A stretch of DNA of 11,978 nucleotides from assembly GCA_029960905.1 (NCBI GenBank), contig JASBVU010000021.1, forward strand, positions 1-11,978. Direction: 5' to 3'. The position numbers were made by a program, and so were the translations under genes. This DNA is from Thermoanaerobacterium sp. Lineage in GTDB: Bacteria; Bacillota; Thermoanaerobacteria; Thermoanaerobacterales; Thermoanaerobacteraceae. The notes under the pieces are model-generated. The model did not search any database, was not told where the DNA came from, and worked only from the letters and a program-made list of their open reading frames with translations. Every line of letters starts with the position of its first letter. The first letter of the stretch is position 1. Positions 1 through 6,646 of the stretch are shown piece after piece.

Positions 1-548
1 TATATGGTTCTTATGCTAATGGAGATTTTACAGAAGAAAGTGATATAGATTTATTATGCTTTTGCGACAACCCTCATGCAGAGAATGACACAACTATAAT
101 TAGCGGTAGACAACTAGATGCCTGGATTTATGAAACAAGTATGATGGATAACTTTACTCAGTTTCTTCACGTTAGAGATGGAAAGATACTTTTAGATGAA
201 AGAAATAAGTGTGATAATTTTCTTAAAGAAATAGATAAGCAGTTTAAAAAAGGGCCTGAACAATTGACAGCAGAGAAAAAATGCTTTCTAAAAAATTGGC
301 TTTTTAAGATGTTCGATAGAGCACAAAAAGGAGATATAGAAGGCAATTATAGATATCATTGGCTACTTGTAGATTCATTAGAAATTTACTTTAATATCAA
401 AGGTTTATGGTATTTGGGACCAAAGAAATCTTTAAAATGGCTATATGAAAATGATAGAGATGCATACAATGTGTTTGATAATGCATTAAAAGTCAATGCA
501 GATATTGCTGATGTAGAAAAGTTAATTGAATTCATAAGGTCATTATAA
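1..548 (+). CDS. Nucleotidyltransferase domain protein, 5'-truncated
   Basis: The reading frame is open from base 3, so the start lies before the window. The first visible residues, YGSYANGDFTEESDIDLL, are the GS-x(n)-SDxD active-site motif of the polymerase-beta/MNT nucleotidyltransferase fold, in which the two Asp residues bind metal. A third likely carboxylate lies in LDAWIYE about 25 residues on. The remaining ~135 residues are helical and include WYLGPKKSLKWL, which resembles the C-terminal helical domains that follow MNT domains in antibiotic- or protein-modifying nucleotidyltransferases. Family knowledge says such enzymes move a nucleotide from an NTP to a small molecule or protein; the substrate cannot be read here. 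No adjacent HEPN toxin gene is visible downstream, so a toxin-antitoxin role is not supported on this side. The missing N-terminus is due to the window edge. Confidence 0.85.
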   Translation, partial: YGSYANGDFTEESDIDLLCFCDNPHAENDTTIISGRQLDAWIYETSMMDNFTQFLHVRDGKILLDERNKCDNFLKEIDKQFKKGPEQLTAEKKCFLKNWLFKMFDRAQKGDIEGNYRYHWLLVDSLEIYFNIKGLWYLGPKKSLKWLYENDRDAYNVFDNALKVNADIADVEKLIEFIRSL

Positions 549-751
549 AAATTATCAGGGCACATGTTTATTTTGGATGCAAAAAAGCTTTATATAATCG
601 AGAATATTTTTAAGTGTTTGTTTTGAAATTGAATCGAATATTGCCCTGTCGCTTTTAAGCAAGTTGAAGCCATTTTTTAAAGATTTTCAAATATTTTGTT
701 TAAGGGACTATAAAAATTTCAAGAAAAGTAAAATGAGATTGGGGTATAACT

Positions 752-1867
752 ATGGAGATAAAGTTTTACAGGATAGGTGAAGTAAGCAATAGTCAGTTTA
801 ATTTTGCTGTTATATTCGCTACTTATAAAGGGAAATGGATATTTGTAAGGCATGAGGACAGAAATACGTGGGAAGCGCCTGGTGGTCACAGAGAAAAGAA
901 TGAAGATATTAATGTAACTGCTTCAAGGGAGCTATTTGAGGAAACAGGGGCATTAAATTACGAGATTGAGCCCGTATGTGATTACTCTGTTACCATAGGT
1001 GAGATAACTACATTTGGGAGATTGCTTTATGCAAAAGTAAATGAAATGGGACCTTTGCCAGATAGTGAGATATGCGAAGTAAGCTTTTTTAAAATGATGC
1101 CTGATTATCTTACTTATGCGGATGTACAGCCGATACTTCTAAGAAAGATATTGGATTTTTTAAGTAGAAAAGCATTAAAACTACTTGAAAAAGACAAAAC
1201 AAGAAACATTAATATCATCAACTTTATTAGAAATTATCCTATTTATACCTTTGAAACAGTTGGAGATTCAGTACTTGTTAGAGGAAGAAGCGATGAAAAT
1301 TGGGTTTATATTAGCAGTAAATCCTATGATGAGTTCTTTCAACTGATTGAGGGGTTGGATGAGGAGGATAAATGTTTTGCAGCCATTGAGGACTGGATGC
1401 TCCCATATATTGTGAAAAATAGGAAAATAAAGTCCCGACTGACCAGTATGAAACTAGTCTATGATTCTAATGTACCACTGCCGACCGTAAAATCACATGT
1501 TGTTGACTTATCAATTGCAGATGCTCCATATATATTCGAGAATTCCAAGTATAAAGAGTATATATCAATTGAATATATTGAAGATAGGATAAAAAATGGC
1601 ATTGGTCTTGGCATCTATGAAGATGAAAAGTTGGTGGCATGGGCGATTACACATGATGATGGAGCCATAGGTTTTTTGAATGTATTGGAAGATTACAGAA
1701 GGAAAGGATATGGCATGGATGTAACTGTTGCAATGATAAAGAGGCTTCTGGAACTTGGCGAATTGCCATTTGTACATATTGAAGAAGATAATGTAAAGTC
1801 TATGAACCTGGCATTAAAAGCAGGATTTAGAGAGGATAGGAGGGTACATTGGATAAAATTATATTAG
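752..1867 (+). CDS. Nudix hydrolase fused to GNAT acetyltransferase
   Basis: This is a 371-residue two-domain protein. Residues 1-~140 form a Nudix domain with a complete Nudix box from G45 to A67 (Gx5Ex7REUxEExGU, here G45, E51, R59-E60, E63-E64). The WEAPGGH lead-in resembles 8-oxo-dGTP diphosphatase-like members, but the substrate is not determined. Residues ~150-371 form a GNAT acetyltransferase region of the FR47/glycine-acyltransferase-like kind. The acetyl-CoA pyrophosphate loop RRKGYG lies at 316-321, preceded by the beta4 strand (GFLNVLED), and a C-terminal NxxAxxLYxKxGF-like stretch at 348-359 reads VKSMNLALKAGF. The start has GGGG 7 nt upstream (741-744). No stop or frameshift separates the domains, so the fusion is encoded as one chain. 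It opens a run of GNAT-type sequences (see 1912-3000). No clear promoter was seen in 549-751. Function is probably nucleotide or metabolite housekeeping or detoxification. Confidence 0.88.
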   Translation: MEIKFYRIGEVSNSQFNFAVIFATYKGKWIFVRHEDRNTWEAPGGHREKNEDINVTASRELFEETGALNYEIEPVCDYSVTIGEITTFGRLLYAKVNEMGPLPDSEICEVSFFKMMPDYLTYADVQPILLRKILDFLSRKALKLLEKDKTRNINIINFIRNYPIYTFETVGDSVLVRGRSDENWVYISSKSYDEFFQLIEGLDEEDKCFAAIEDWMLPYIVKNRKIKSRLTSMKLVYDSNVPLPTVKSHVVDLSIADAPYIFENSKYKEYISIEYIEDRIKNGIGLGIYEDEKLVAWAITHDDGAIGFLNVLEDYRRKGYGMDVTVAMIKRLLELGELPFVHIEEDNVKSMNLALKAGFREDRRVHWIKLY

Positions 1868-1911
1868 GGGTGGTGTTTCATGAACTTTAAAAAGGACATT
1901 TTTGATCTTAA

Positions 1912-2139
1912 ATTGCAATATTAAATGCAACACCCAATAAAAGGTATATGACGATTATTTGGAATTATAAAAATGCAATTCGTTTTTATCAAAAACGCGG
2001 ATTTGATATGATTAAAATACATCACAATGCTGTTGATGTTGCGAGAAAATTAAAACCGTCGATACCGATATTAGGTGATTTTGGCATACCTATTAAACAT
2101 GAGATTGAGTTTGAAATGGATTTAAGCAAAAAATCATAA
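1912..2139 (+). pseudogene. GNAT acetyltransferase remnant, C-terminal half only
   Basis: The frame from 1912 (just after an in-frame TAA at 1909) reads through RFYQKRGFDMIKIHHNAV, then RKLKPSIPILGDFGIPIKHE, to a stop at 2139. This matches the C-terminal half of a ~150-residue GNAT family whose usual pattern is TTNDN-x-A-RFYQKRGF followed by a KPxIPxxGxxGIPIxHEIExE tail. The N-terminal acetyl-CoA-binding half is absent. The canonical TTNDN is degraded to TIIWNYKN, and the only Met (1948) lacks a ribosome-binding site. The homology extends upstream of that Met, so this is a decayed fragment and not a real 63-residue gene. Family assignment is from memory of the motif. Confidence 0.75.
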
Positions 2140-2160
2140 AGAAGAATGGAGAAATTATAT

Positions 2161-2459
2161 ATGGAAAAAGTCTATGAAACGGAAAGATTGGTGTTAAGAG
2201 TACTGGATAAGACTTATGCGGAATTAGTATTAGATTACTATTTGAGAAATAGGACTTTTTTACAAGAGTGGGAACCTTTAAGAGATGAGATTTTAAGTTG
2301 CATAGAATTGAAGCAAATATCATGCCAAAGAATAAGCCATCATTAAAAGTAGTCGAAAAATTAGGATTTTACAATGAAGGAATAGCATATAAATATCTGA
2401 AAATTAATGGTAAATGGGAAGACCATATACACATGGTTTTATTAAACGACAAAGTATGA
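2161..2459 (+). pseudogene. RimJ/RimL-type GNAT acetyltransferase with internal deletion
   Basis: The N-terminal piece from ATG 2161 (GGAG at 2148-2151, 9-nt spacing) reads YETERLVLRVLDKTYAELVL and continues to EWEPLRDE. This is the typical opening of RimJ/RimL-like GNATs. At about 2296 the frame changes. The other frame then gives LHRIEANIMPKNKPSLKVVE, followed by KLGFYNEGIAYKYLKINGKW, and the stop at 2457-2459. That is the typical end of the same family. About 70-80 residues with the acetyl-CoA loop are missing between the two pieces, so a deletion plus frame change inactivated the gene, and a single-base sequencing error cannot explain it. The 3' end lies 2 nt before the Shine-Dalgarno site of the next gene. 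Confidence 0.85.
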
Positions 2460-2461
2460 TT

Positions 2462-2469
2462 AGGAGGTG
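2462..2469 (+). promoter_or_regulatory. Ribosome-binding site that sets the start at 2479
   Basis: AGGAGGTG is a near-perfect anti-16S match. It ends 9 nt before ATG 2479. The in-frame GTG at 2467 lies inside this site and cannot be the start. Confidence 0.8.
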
Positions 2470-2478
2470 CACAAAATA

Positions 2479-3000
2479 ATGAAAGATTTGGCAGGTAAAG
2501 AAGATAATAGATTCAAAATAAGATTTGCAGTAGAAAATGATGTGCCGCTTATATTAAACTTTATAAAGGATCTGGCGGAATATGAAAAACTTTTGTCAGA
2601 AGTTGTGGCGACAGAGGAACTATTAAAAGAATCTCTATTTGAACGTAAAGTGGCAGAAGTCGTCATAGGGGAGTACGATGGAGAACCTGTAGGATATGCA
2701 TTATTTTTTCACAATTTTTCTACATTTTTAGGGCGACCTGGCATTTATCTTGAGGATTTGTACATAAAGCCTGAGATGAGAGGTAAAGGATTTGGCAAGA
2801 TAATGCTGGCGTTTTTAGCTAAATTAGCTTTGGAAAGAAATTGCGGCAGGCTTGAATGGAGCTGTCTCGACTGGAATGAGCCTTCTATTAAATTTTATAG
2901 GCAAATAGGTGCTGTGCCTATGGACGAGTGGACTGTATATAGAGTATATGATAAAGCATTGGTAGATCTTGCAAAAAGGTTTGATGAATTCTTTACGTAA
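2479..3000 (+). CDS. GNAT N-acetyltransferase, SSAT/diamine acetyltransferase-like
   Basis: This is an intact 173-residue GNAT protein, close to the usual ~160-175 residues of the spermidine/spermine (or thialysine) N-acetyltransferase-like group. After a short N-terminal extension, IRFAVENDVPLILNFIKDLA (14-33) is the alpha1 region. EDLYIKPEMRGKGFGKIML (92-110) holds the acetyl-CoA loop R101-G-K-G-F-G106. WSCLDWNEPSIKFYRQIGA (127-145) with DEWTVYR (149-155) is the characteristic SSAT-like C-terminal signature. The reaction is acetyl transfer from acetyl-CoA to an amine, and the acceptor is not certain. It is the only complete stand-alone GNAT in a row of decayed relatives, and a terminator follows at 3037-3079. 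Confidence 0.9.
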   Translation: MKDLAGKEDNRFKIRFAVENDVPLILNFIKDLAEYEKLLSEVVATEELLKESLFERKVAEVVIGEYDGEPVGYALFFHNFSTFLGRPGIYLEDLYIKPEMRGKGFGKIMLAFLAKLALERNCGRLEWSCLDWNEPSIKFYRQIGAVPMDEWTVYRVYDKALVDLAKRFDEFFT

Positions 3001-3036
3001 GTTTTTATTTTTTAAATTGTATAGATAGATTAGAAG

Positions 3037-3079
3037 AACCCTCAGATACGTATTTGAAATATGTTTCTGAGGTTTTTTT
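3037..3079 (+). terminator. Intrinsic terminator after SSAT-like GNAT
   Basis: The arms CCTCAGA (3040-3046) and TCTGAGG (3066-3072) pair. The stem extends inward imperfectly through TACGTAT/ATATGTT and is followed by seven T residues (3073-3079). It lies 36 nt after the stop at 3000. Confidence 0.85.
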
Positions 3080-3152
3080 GATTTTCAAGCGATAAAGCCT
3101 TTTATTTTGGAATTGTATAATATATTATGGAAGATAAGGCTTGTATATACTA

Positions 3153-3181
3153 ATGACATACGAACATATATATTATATAAT
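3153..3181 (+). promoter_or_regulatory. Sigma-A-type promoter for the LysM/beta-lactamase-fold gene
   Basis: ATGACA (3153-3158, 5/6 of the -35 consensus) and TATAAT (3176-3181, perfect -10) are separated by exactly 17 nt. The predicted start of transcription is about 3188, giving a short leader that contains the AGGGGG ribosome-binding site at 3191-3196. Confidence 0.65.
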
Positions 3182-3204
3182 ATACCGGAAAGGGGGAATG
3201 CGGT

Positions 3205-4461
3205 TTGCGTAAGATTAAAATGTTGTTTTTATATCTATTAATGTTAGCTGTAGTTTTCGTGCCTGTCATATCATACGGTGATAACGGACTTCCACAATTT
3301 CAGTTCGGTTCAAGATTGTTGTACACGGGGACTTACGGCACTGATGTATCAGAGCTACAAAGCATATTAAATAGCATTGGCTTTAATACAGGTACTATCG
3401 ATGGTATTTTTGGCAACAACACATTAAACGTGGTGTTGGCTTTTCAAAAAGCAGAAAACTTGGTTGCAGACGGAATTGTAGGACCTAATACTTACAATGC
3501 TATTCAAAATGTTTCGTGGGAAAATCCAGTTGTATATTATGTACAGCCAAATGACAACATTTATTTTATAGCAAAGAAATATGGGACATCCATTCAAGAT
3601 ATTTTAGATGAAAATGGATTAAGTGACAACGCGTCTTTATATGTTGGCGAAAAGTTGCTTATACCACATCCGCCAGTGGTAGTGCCACAACAGCTTGATA
3701 ATGCTTCTAATTATCAGGAGCTTAAAGACAATATTGAGACACTGCTTAGCCAGCATACAGGAAAGTACGGGGTATACTTTATAGACTTAAACTCTGGTGA
3801 GACATTTAATATAAATGGTTATGGTTCTTTTGCTGCTGCAAGCACTTATAAAGTTCCTCTAAATTTTTACTTGTATACACTTATAACCGAAGGGAAAATA
3901 GATCCGAATATGGAAGTCCAGTATACGTCACAGGATTATGAAGGCGGTTCAGGTTCTATACAATACGATCCTGTTGGAACTTATTATACGGTCAGGGAGC
4001 TTTCTAGGAGATCTATAGAGGAAAGCGACAATATAGCATCAAATATGTTGATGAGGGTTGTAGGGTATGACAATTATTTAAACTTCATGAAAAGCTTAGG
4101 TGCTTATGTCATACCATATTCAGATAATGTCACATCCCCAAGGGATTTAAGCATATATATGGAAGATTTATTAAATTATGCAAATGCTAACAGCAGCACG
4201 GCAGGGGAGTTTCTAAGTTATCTTGAGAATACTATTTATAACGATAGGATATCATATCCTTTGCCAAGTAATATAATCGTTGCTCATAAAATTGGAAATC
4301 TATCAAACGTCGTAAATGATACAGCTATTGTGTTTTATCCACAAAAACCGTATATATTGACTGTGATGGGCAATAATGTGGATGGATCTGATAATTCGGA
4401 TGCCTATACTGTAATAAGGGAAATATCGAAGATGGTATACGACTTCCAGATTAGCCATTAA
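3205..4461 (+). CDS. Secreted PG-binding/LysM protein with class A beta-lactamase-fold serine hydrolase domain
   Basis: This is a 418-residue protein starting at TTG, 8 nt after AGGGGG. The upstream ATG at 3198 meets a stop after four codons. Residues 1-25 are a signal peptide (positive start, hydrophobic core, cut probably after SYG). Residues ~44-101 are a PG_binding_1 repeat (TDVSELQSILNSIGF, GTIDGIFGNNT, VADGIVGPNTYNAI). Residues ~110-155 are a LysM domain (YYVQPNDNIYFIAKKYGTSI to VGEKLLIP). Residues ~170-418 are a class A beta-lactamase-type domain with S213-T-Y-K216 (SxxK), S274-D-N276 (SDN) and K362-I-G364 (KTG-like). The stretch between the SDN helix and TSPRDLS (310-316) is much shorter than in true class A enzymes, and no counterpart of the omega-loop Glu166 is seen. 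It may therefore be a wall-bound peptidase or esterase-like serine hydrolase and need not be a resistance enzyme. It has its own promoter and terminator. Confidence 0.9.
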   Translation: MRKIKMLFLYLLMLAVVFVPVISYGDNGLPQFQFGSRLLYTGTYGTDVSELQSILNSIGFNTGTIDGIFGNNTLNVVLAFQKAENLVADGIVGPNTYNAIQNVSWENPVVYYVQPNDNIYFIAKKYGTSIQDILDENGLSDNASLYVGEKLLIPHPPVVVPQQLDNASNYQELKDNIETLLSQHTGKYGVYFIDLNSGETFNINGYGSFAAASTYKVPLNFYLYTLITEGKIDPNMEVQYTSQDYEGGSGSIQYDPVGTYYTVRELSRRSIEESDNIASNMLMRVVGYDNYLNFMKSLGAYVIPYSDNVTSPRDLSIYMEDLLNYANANSSTAGEFLSYLENTIYNDRISYPLPSNIIVAHKIGNLSNVVNDTAIVFYPQKPYILTVMGNNVDGSDNSDAYTVIREISKMVYDFQISH

Positions 4462-4488
4462 AAAAAGCCGGTTTTACCGGCTTTTTTT
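4461..4488. terminator. Bidirectional terminator between convergent genes
   Basis: AAAAAAGCCGG (4461-4471) and CCGGCTTTTTT (4477-4487) form a perfect 11-bp stem around a TTTTA loop. A T-run follows in each direction. It starts at the stop of the plus-strand gene and overlaps the stop of the minus-strand HAD gene, so it can end both transcripts. Confidence 0.92.
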
Positions 4489-5290
4489 AAAGTTCATCCT
4501 GTATAATTTTTTCTATTATATCGCTGACACCATCTTCTAAATTAGATTTTGCAACATAATTAGCACTACTTTTTATGACATCATCAGCATTTCCCATAGC
4601 GACACCAAATCCGGCTTTGATTATCATTTCTTTGTCGTTGTCTTGATCGCCTATTGCCACAACCTGATCTATGCTTACATTAAGAATATCACATAATTTT
4701 ATAAGTGCAGATCCTTTTGTAATGCCATAAGGGAGTATCTCAATAAAATATTCATCAGATTGTACGCATGTAAATGGTTCGTTGGACAATTGCCTTATCT
4801 CGTCTACAAGCTCTAAAGATGTATCTCTATTTCCTCTAAAAAGCACTTTAATAATTCTATTAAGTCTGACGAGATCGTCAACAACATCGCATTTTACGTG
4901 TTCTGTTTCCATGTATGATTTGATGAAATCGGATATCTTATTTATGTATATGCCGTCTATACTGTATACAAGAATGTCTACATCGTATTTCCCTTCTTGC
5001 CATTTTCTTGCGATAAGCTTGTATAAATCATCAGATAGGTAATTTTCATGAAGTATTTTTCTGTTTAAGTGGTCGTATATTACACATCCGTTAAAAAGTA
5101 TGACAGGCACATCAATATTAAGCTCTTTTATATATGGTGTTGCTGATATTATGCCTCTACCTGTTGCTAATGTGAAAATACCTCCCATATTGCGAAACTT
5201 TTTTACACTCTTTTTCGTTGCTTCAGAGATCTGTTTTTTATCATCTAACAAAGTTCCATCTGCGTCTGCTACAACCATCTTGTATTTCAT
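4487..5290 (-). CDS. Cof-type HAD-IIB family phosphatase
   Basis: This is a 267-residue protein, the normal length for the Cof/YidA-like HAD-IIB group. Motif I is D9-A-D11-G-T-L with the nucleophile Asp9 and the acid/base Asp11. Motif II is in LATGR with Thr43. Motif III is Lys192 in GITKGSAL, where the KG is typical of HAD-IIB. Motif IV is GDQDND (214-219), which supplies the Mg-binding Asp residues. The C2B cap lies between motifs II and III (~85-185). Members hydrolyse sugar phosphates, flavin mononucleotide or pyridoxal phosphate; the substrate cannot be chosen here. The start ATG at 5290 has an excellent GAGGTGAT site just upstream. The gene is transcribed alone and is divergent from the bacteriohemerythrin gene. 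Confidence 0.93.
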   Translation of the reverse strand: MKYKMVVADADGTLLDDKKQISEATKKSVKKFRNMGGIFTLATGRGIISATPYIKELNIDVPVILFNGCVIYDHLNRKILHENYLSDDLYKLIARKWQEGKYDVDILVYSIDGIYINKISDFIKSYMETEHVKCDVVDDLVRLNRIIKVLFRGNRDTSLELVDEIRQLSNEPFTCVQSDEYFIEILPYGITKGSALIKLCDILNVSIDQVVAIGDQDNDKEMIIKAGFGVAMGNADDVIKSSANYVAKSNLEDGVSDIIEKIIQDEL

Positions 5291-5323
5291 ATAATCACCT
5301 CAAGTAATATTTACACCGTATCT

Positions 5324-5329
5324 ATTATA
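5324..5329 (-). promoter_or_regulatory. Possible -10 element of the HAD phosphatase gene
   Basis: On the minus strand this reads TATAAT preceded by TTG, about 34 nt upstream of the start. No good -35 lies at the right spacing, so this is a candidate only. Confidence 0.35.
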
Positions 5330-5352
5330 CAATTTTTTTGATTTTAAGACCA

Positions 5353-5381
5353 GTGAAAAGATTTATAATGTATTGTATAAT
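5353..5381 (+). promoter_or_regulatory. Candidate promoter for bacteriohemerythrin
   Basis: GTGAAA (5353-5358, 4/6) and TATAAT (5376-5381) are spaced by 17 nt. A second TATAAT at 5364-5369 has no clear -35. The leader then carries GGAGGAG (5403-5409), 5 nt before the ATG at 5415. Confidence 0.5.
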
Positions 5382-5414
5382 AATTGAAAGAAAACATTAT
5401 GGGGAGGAGATTAA

Positions 5415-5807
5415 ATGATAACTTGGAAAGAAGACTTCAGACTTGGCATTGACGAGATAGATAAGCAGCATAAGAGACTGTTCGATATTGCAAACGAAGC
5501 GTATGATTTATTAAAAAATGAGTTTACCATTGATAAATACGATCATATTGTAGACATAATAAAAGAGCTAAAAGATTATACAATTTACCATTTTGACTAT
5601 GAAGAAAACTACATGAAAAGTATAGGCTTTAAAAAGTTGCTTTCTCATAAAGTGCTGCACGATGATTTTAAAGAGAAAATCAACAACATAGATTTAGATA
5701 AGATAGATCAAAATCAAGACGAATACATAAAAGATATTTTAAACTTTTTAGTCGATTGGATTGAAAAGCACATATTGAAAGACGATAGGCTTTATGCAGA
5801 AAAGTGA
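5415..5807 (+). CDS. Bacteriohemerythrin (single-domain O2-binding di-iron protein)
   Basis: This is a 130-residue protein, the usual size for single-domain bacteriohemerythrin. The full di-iron ligand set is visible: H19 (IDKQH), H59 and E63 (HFDYEENYM), H78 and H82 (SHKVLHDDF), H119 and D124 (HILKDD). The opening ITWKEDFRLGIDEIDKQHK is the family hallmark. Hemerythrins bind O2 reversibly at a non-heme di-iron centre. In anaerobes they are thought to scavenge or deliver oxygen, or to sense it. No membrane or signalling domain is attached, so it should be cytosolic and soluble. It converges on a second hemerythrin-type gene with only 38 nt between the stops, which suggests a local oxygen/NO defence module. 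Confidence 0.95.
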   Translation: MITWKEDFRLGIDEIDKQHKRLFDIANEAYDLLKNEFTIDKYDHIVDIIKELKDYTIYHFDYEENYMKSIGFKKLLSHKVLHDDFKEKINNIDLDKIDQNQDEYIKDILNFLVDWIEKHILKDDRLYAEK

Positions 5808-5816
5808 TAATACATT

Positions 5817-5844
5817 ACAAGGTGGCACTGTGATGCCACCTTGT
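5817..5844. terminator. Hairpin between the two convergent hemerythrin genes
   Basis: A perfect 11-bp inverted repeat, ACAAGGTGGCA/TGCCACCTTGT, surrounds a 6-nt loop. It sits between the stops at 5807 and 5846. It lacks a real T-run on either side, so it may be a weak bidirectional terminator or a 3'-end stabilising hairpin shared by both mRNAs. Confidence 0.65.
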
Positions 5845-5845
5845 G

Positions 5846-6598
5846 TTACTTTAATGGTGTAAATGGGCAGTATCCTATCTCGTCGCATCTATTTTTCATA
5901 TCGGACCATTGTTTATCATCAGTAATTGCTTCATAAGCTGTTGGATATAAGATATAATTTTCTTTAAAGATGTGATCTCTCATGTTAAATACAATGTAAT
6001 TTGAGAGTTCTTTTACTCTGACTTTAAAATCCGCAAAATCAATGTAGTCAACGTTGTTTATAAGCTCTACCAAACTTCTCTTTCTTAATCTTATCTCGTC
6101 GTGCTCAAGCCGCATTATCCTTGTTGGACCTGTTATACCCAACTTTTCCAGTTCAGGAAACAATACATCTTCTTCTCTTTTATGGTGCTTTTCAGCGCTT
6201 AAAATGCCTTCTGTAGTTTCCTTTAAATCCGATAACAAGGATCTATCTTCTTGTGGTGATGACATCTTTTGAATCTTTATATTTAAAAGCTCTAATTTGT
6301 CAAGTAGCTTTAGTATTTCATCGTGTTCCAATATAAGCGTTTGCAGTACGTGATCGTAAGACAATGATTCTTTCAAGCCGTTTAACTGTCCTTCCAGCAT
6401 TTCCATGTGAACGGAACAAAGTCCTCTCAATTCCTCTGCCTGCATTCCTTCGTCAACCAGCTTTTGCTCTGCTAAAGATAATTCTTCAGCAGTAAGGTCT
6501 TCTATCAATTCTTTTGCCTCGCTTTTTACTGTCTCAGGATCTTCGCTATTGTTAAGCCTTCTAAGTACGTCTGCTAATTTATCGACTCTATTTTCCAT
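5846..6598 (-). CDS. DUF438 plus hemerythrin HHE domain protein
   Basis: This is a 250-residue protein. Residues ~5-70 are a DUF438 domain, typified by NSEDPETVKSEAKELI, SLAEQKLVDEGM and ending LCSVH (60-64). Residues ~85-222 are a hemerythrin-like HHE domain with candidate iron ligands H92 (EHDEIL), H138/H139 and E142/E143 (EKHHKREEDVLFPELE), H166 (LEHDEIR), H209 and E213 (DHIFKENYILYP). DUF438 proteins often carry a further C-terminal PAS domain, and this one stops after the HHE domain. The family is linked to O2, NO or iron-sulfur stress responses, but its exact role is unknown. The start was set at ATG 6598 because AGGAGG lies 9 nt upstream; the ATG at 6607 directly abuts that site. A palindromic CRP/FNR-type operator lies upstream (6647-6676), implying activation by a redox- or gas-sensing regulator. 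Confidence 0.9.
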   Translation of the reverse strand: MENRVDKLADVLRRLNNSEDPETVKSEAKELIEDLTAEELSLAEQKLVDEGMQAEELRGLCSVHMEMLEGQLNGLKESLSYDHVLQTLILEHDEILKLLDKLELLNIKIQKMSSPQEDRSLLSDLKETTEGILSAEKHHKREEDVLFPELEKLGITGPTRIMRLEHDEIRLRKRSLVELINNVDYIDFADFKVRVKELSNYIVFNMRDHIFKENYILYPTAYEAITDDKQWSDMKNRCDEIGYCPFTPLK

Positions 6599-6607
6599 AA
6601 TATACAT

Positions 6608-6613
6608 CCTCCT
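6608..6613 (-). promoter_or_regulatory. Ribosome-binding site that fixes the DUF438 gene start
   Basis: AGGAGG on the minus strand lies 9 nt before ATG 6598. The next in-frame ATG upstream starts immediately after it with no spacer, so 6598 is preferred. Confidence 0.8.
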
Positions 6614-6626
6614 TTTTTCTGTTTTC

Positions 6627-6632
6627 AGTATA
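6627..6632 (-). promoter_or_regulatory. -10 element of the DUF438-hemerythrin gene
   Basis: On the minus strand this reads TATACT (5/6 of consensus) preceded by TTG. The start of transcription is predicted near 6620. The -35 region is poor and is covered by the edge of the palindrome at 6647-6676, as expected for an activator-dependent (class II) promoter. Confidence 0.5.
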
Positions 6633-6646
6633 CAATAAATCACATT

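Noticed and set aside
1..548. MNT/HEPN toxin-antitoxin pair
   Set aside because: Only the nucleotidyltransferase is visible and no HEPN gene follows; the upstream side is outside the window.
556..648. Inverted repeat CAGGGCA (556-562) and TGCCCTG (642-648) in the gap before the Nudix-GNAT gene
   Set aside because: Seven-bp arms about 80 nt apart, no T-run and no compensating structure; likely chance.
1880..1921. Small 13-codon frame (MNFKKDIFDLKLQY-like) after the Nudix-GNAT gene
   Set aside because: It has a fair GGGGTGG site upstream, but it is very short, unrecognised and sits in decayed DNA; probably a remnant or chance.
2467..2478. GTG start at 2467 for the SSAT-like GNAT
   Set aside because: It lies inside the AGGAGGTG ribosome-binding site that serves ATG 2479.
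3095..3142. Inverted repeat AAGCCTT/AAGGCTT upstream of the 3153 promoter
   Set aside because: Short arms 34 nt apart in AT-rich DNA; a possible operator but not supported.
4782..5294. Plus-strand open frames opposite the HAD phosphatase gene, and similar antisense frames elsewhere
   Set aside because: They are shadows of well-supported genes, without ribosome-binding sites or recognisable domains.
6599..6643. Longer start for the DUF438 gene at 6643
   Set aside because: The upstream codons cover the ribosome-binding site and the leader; the site fits ATG 6598.
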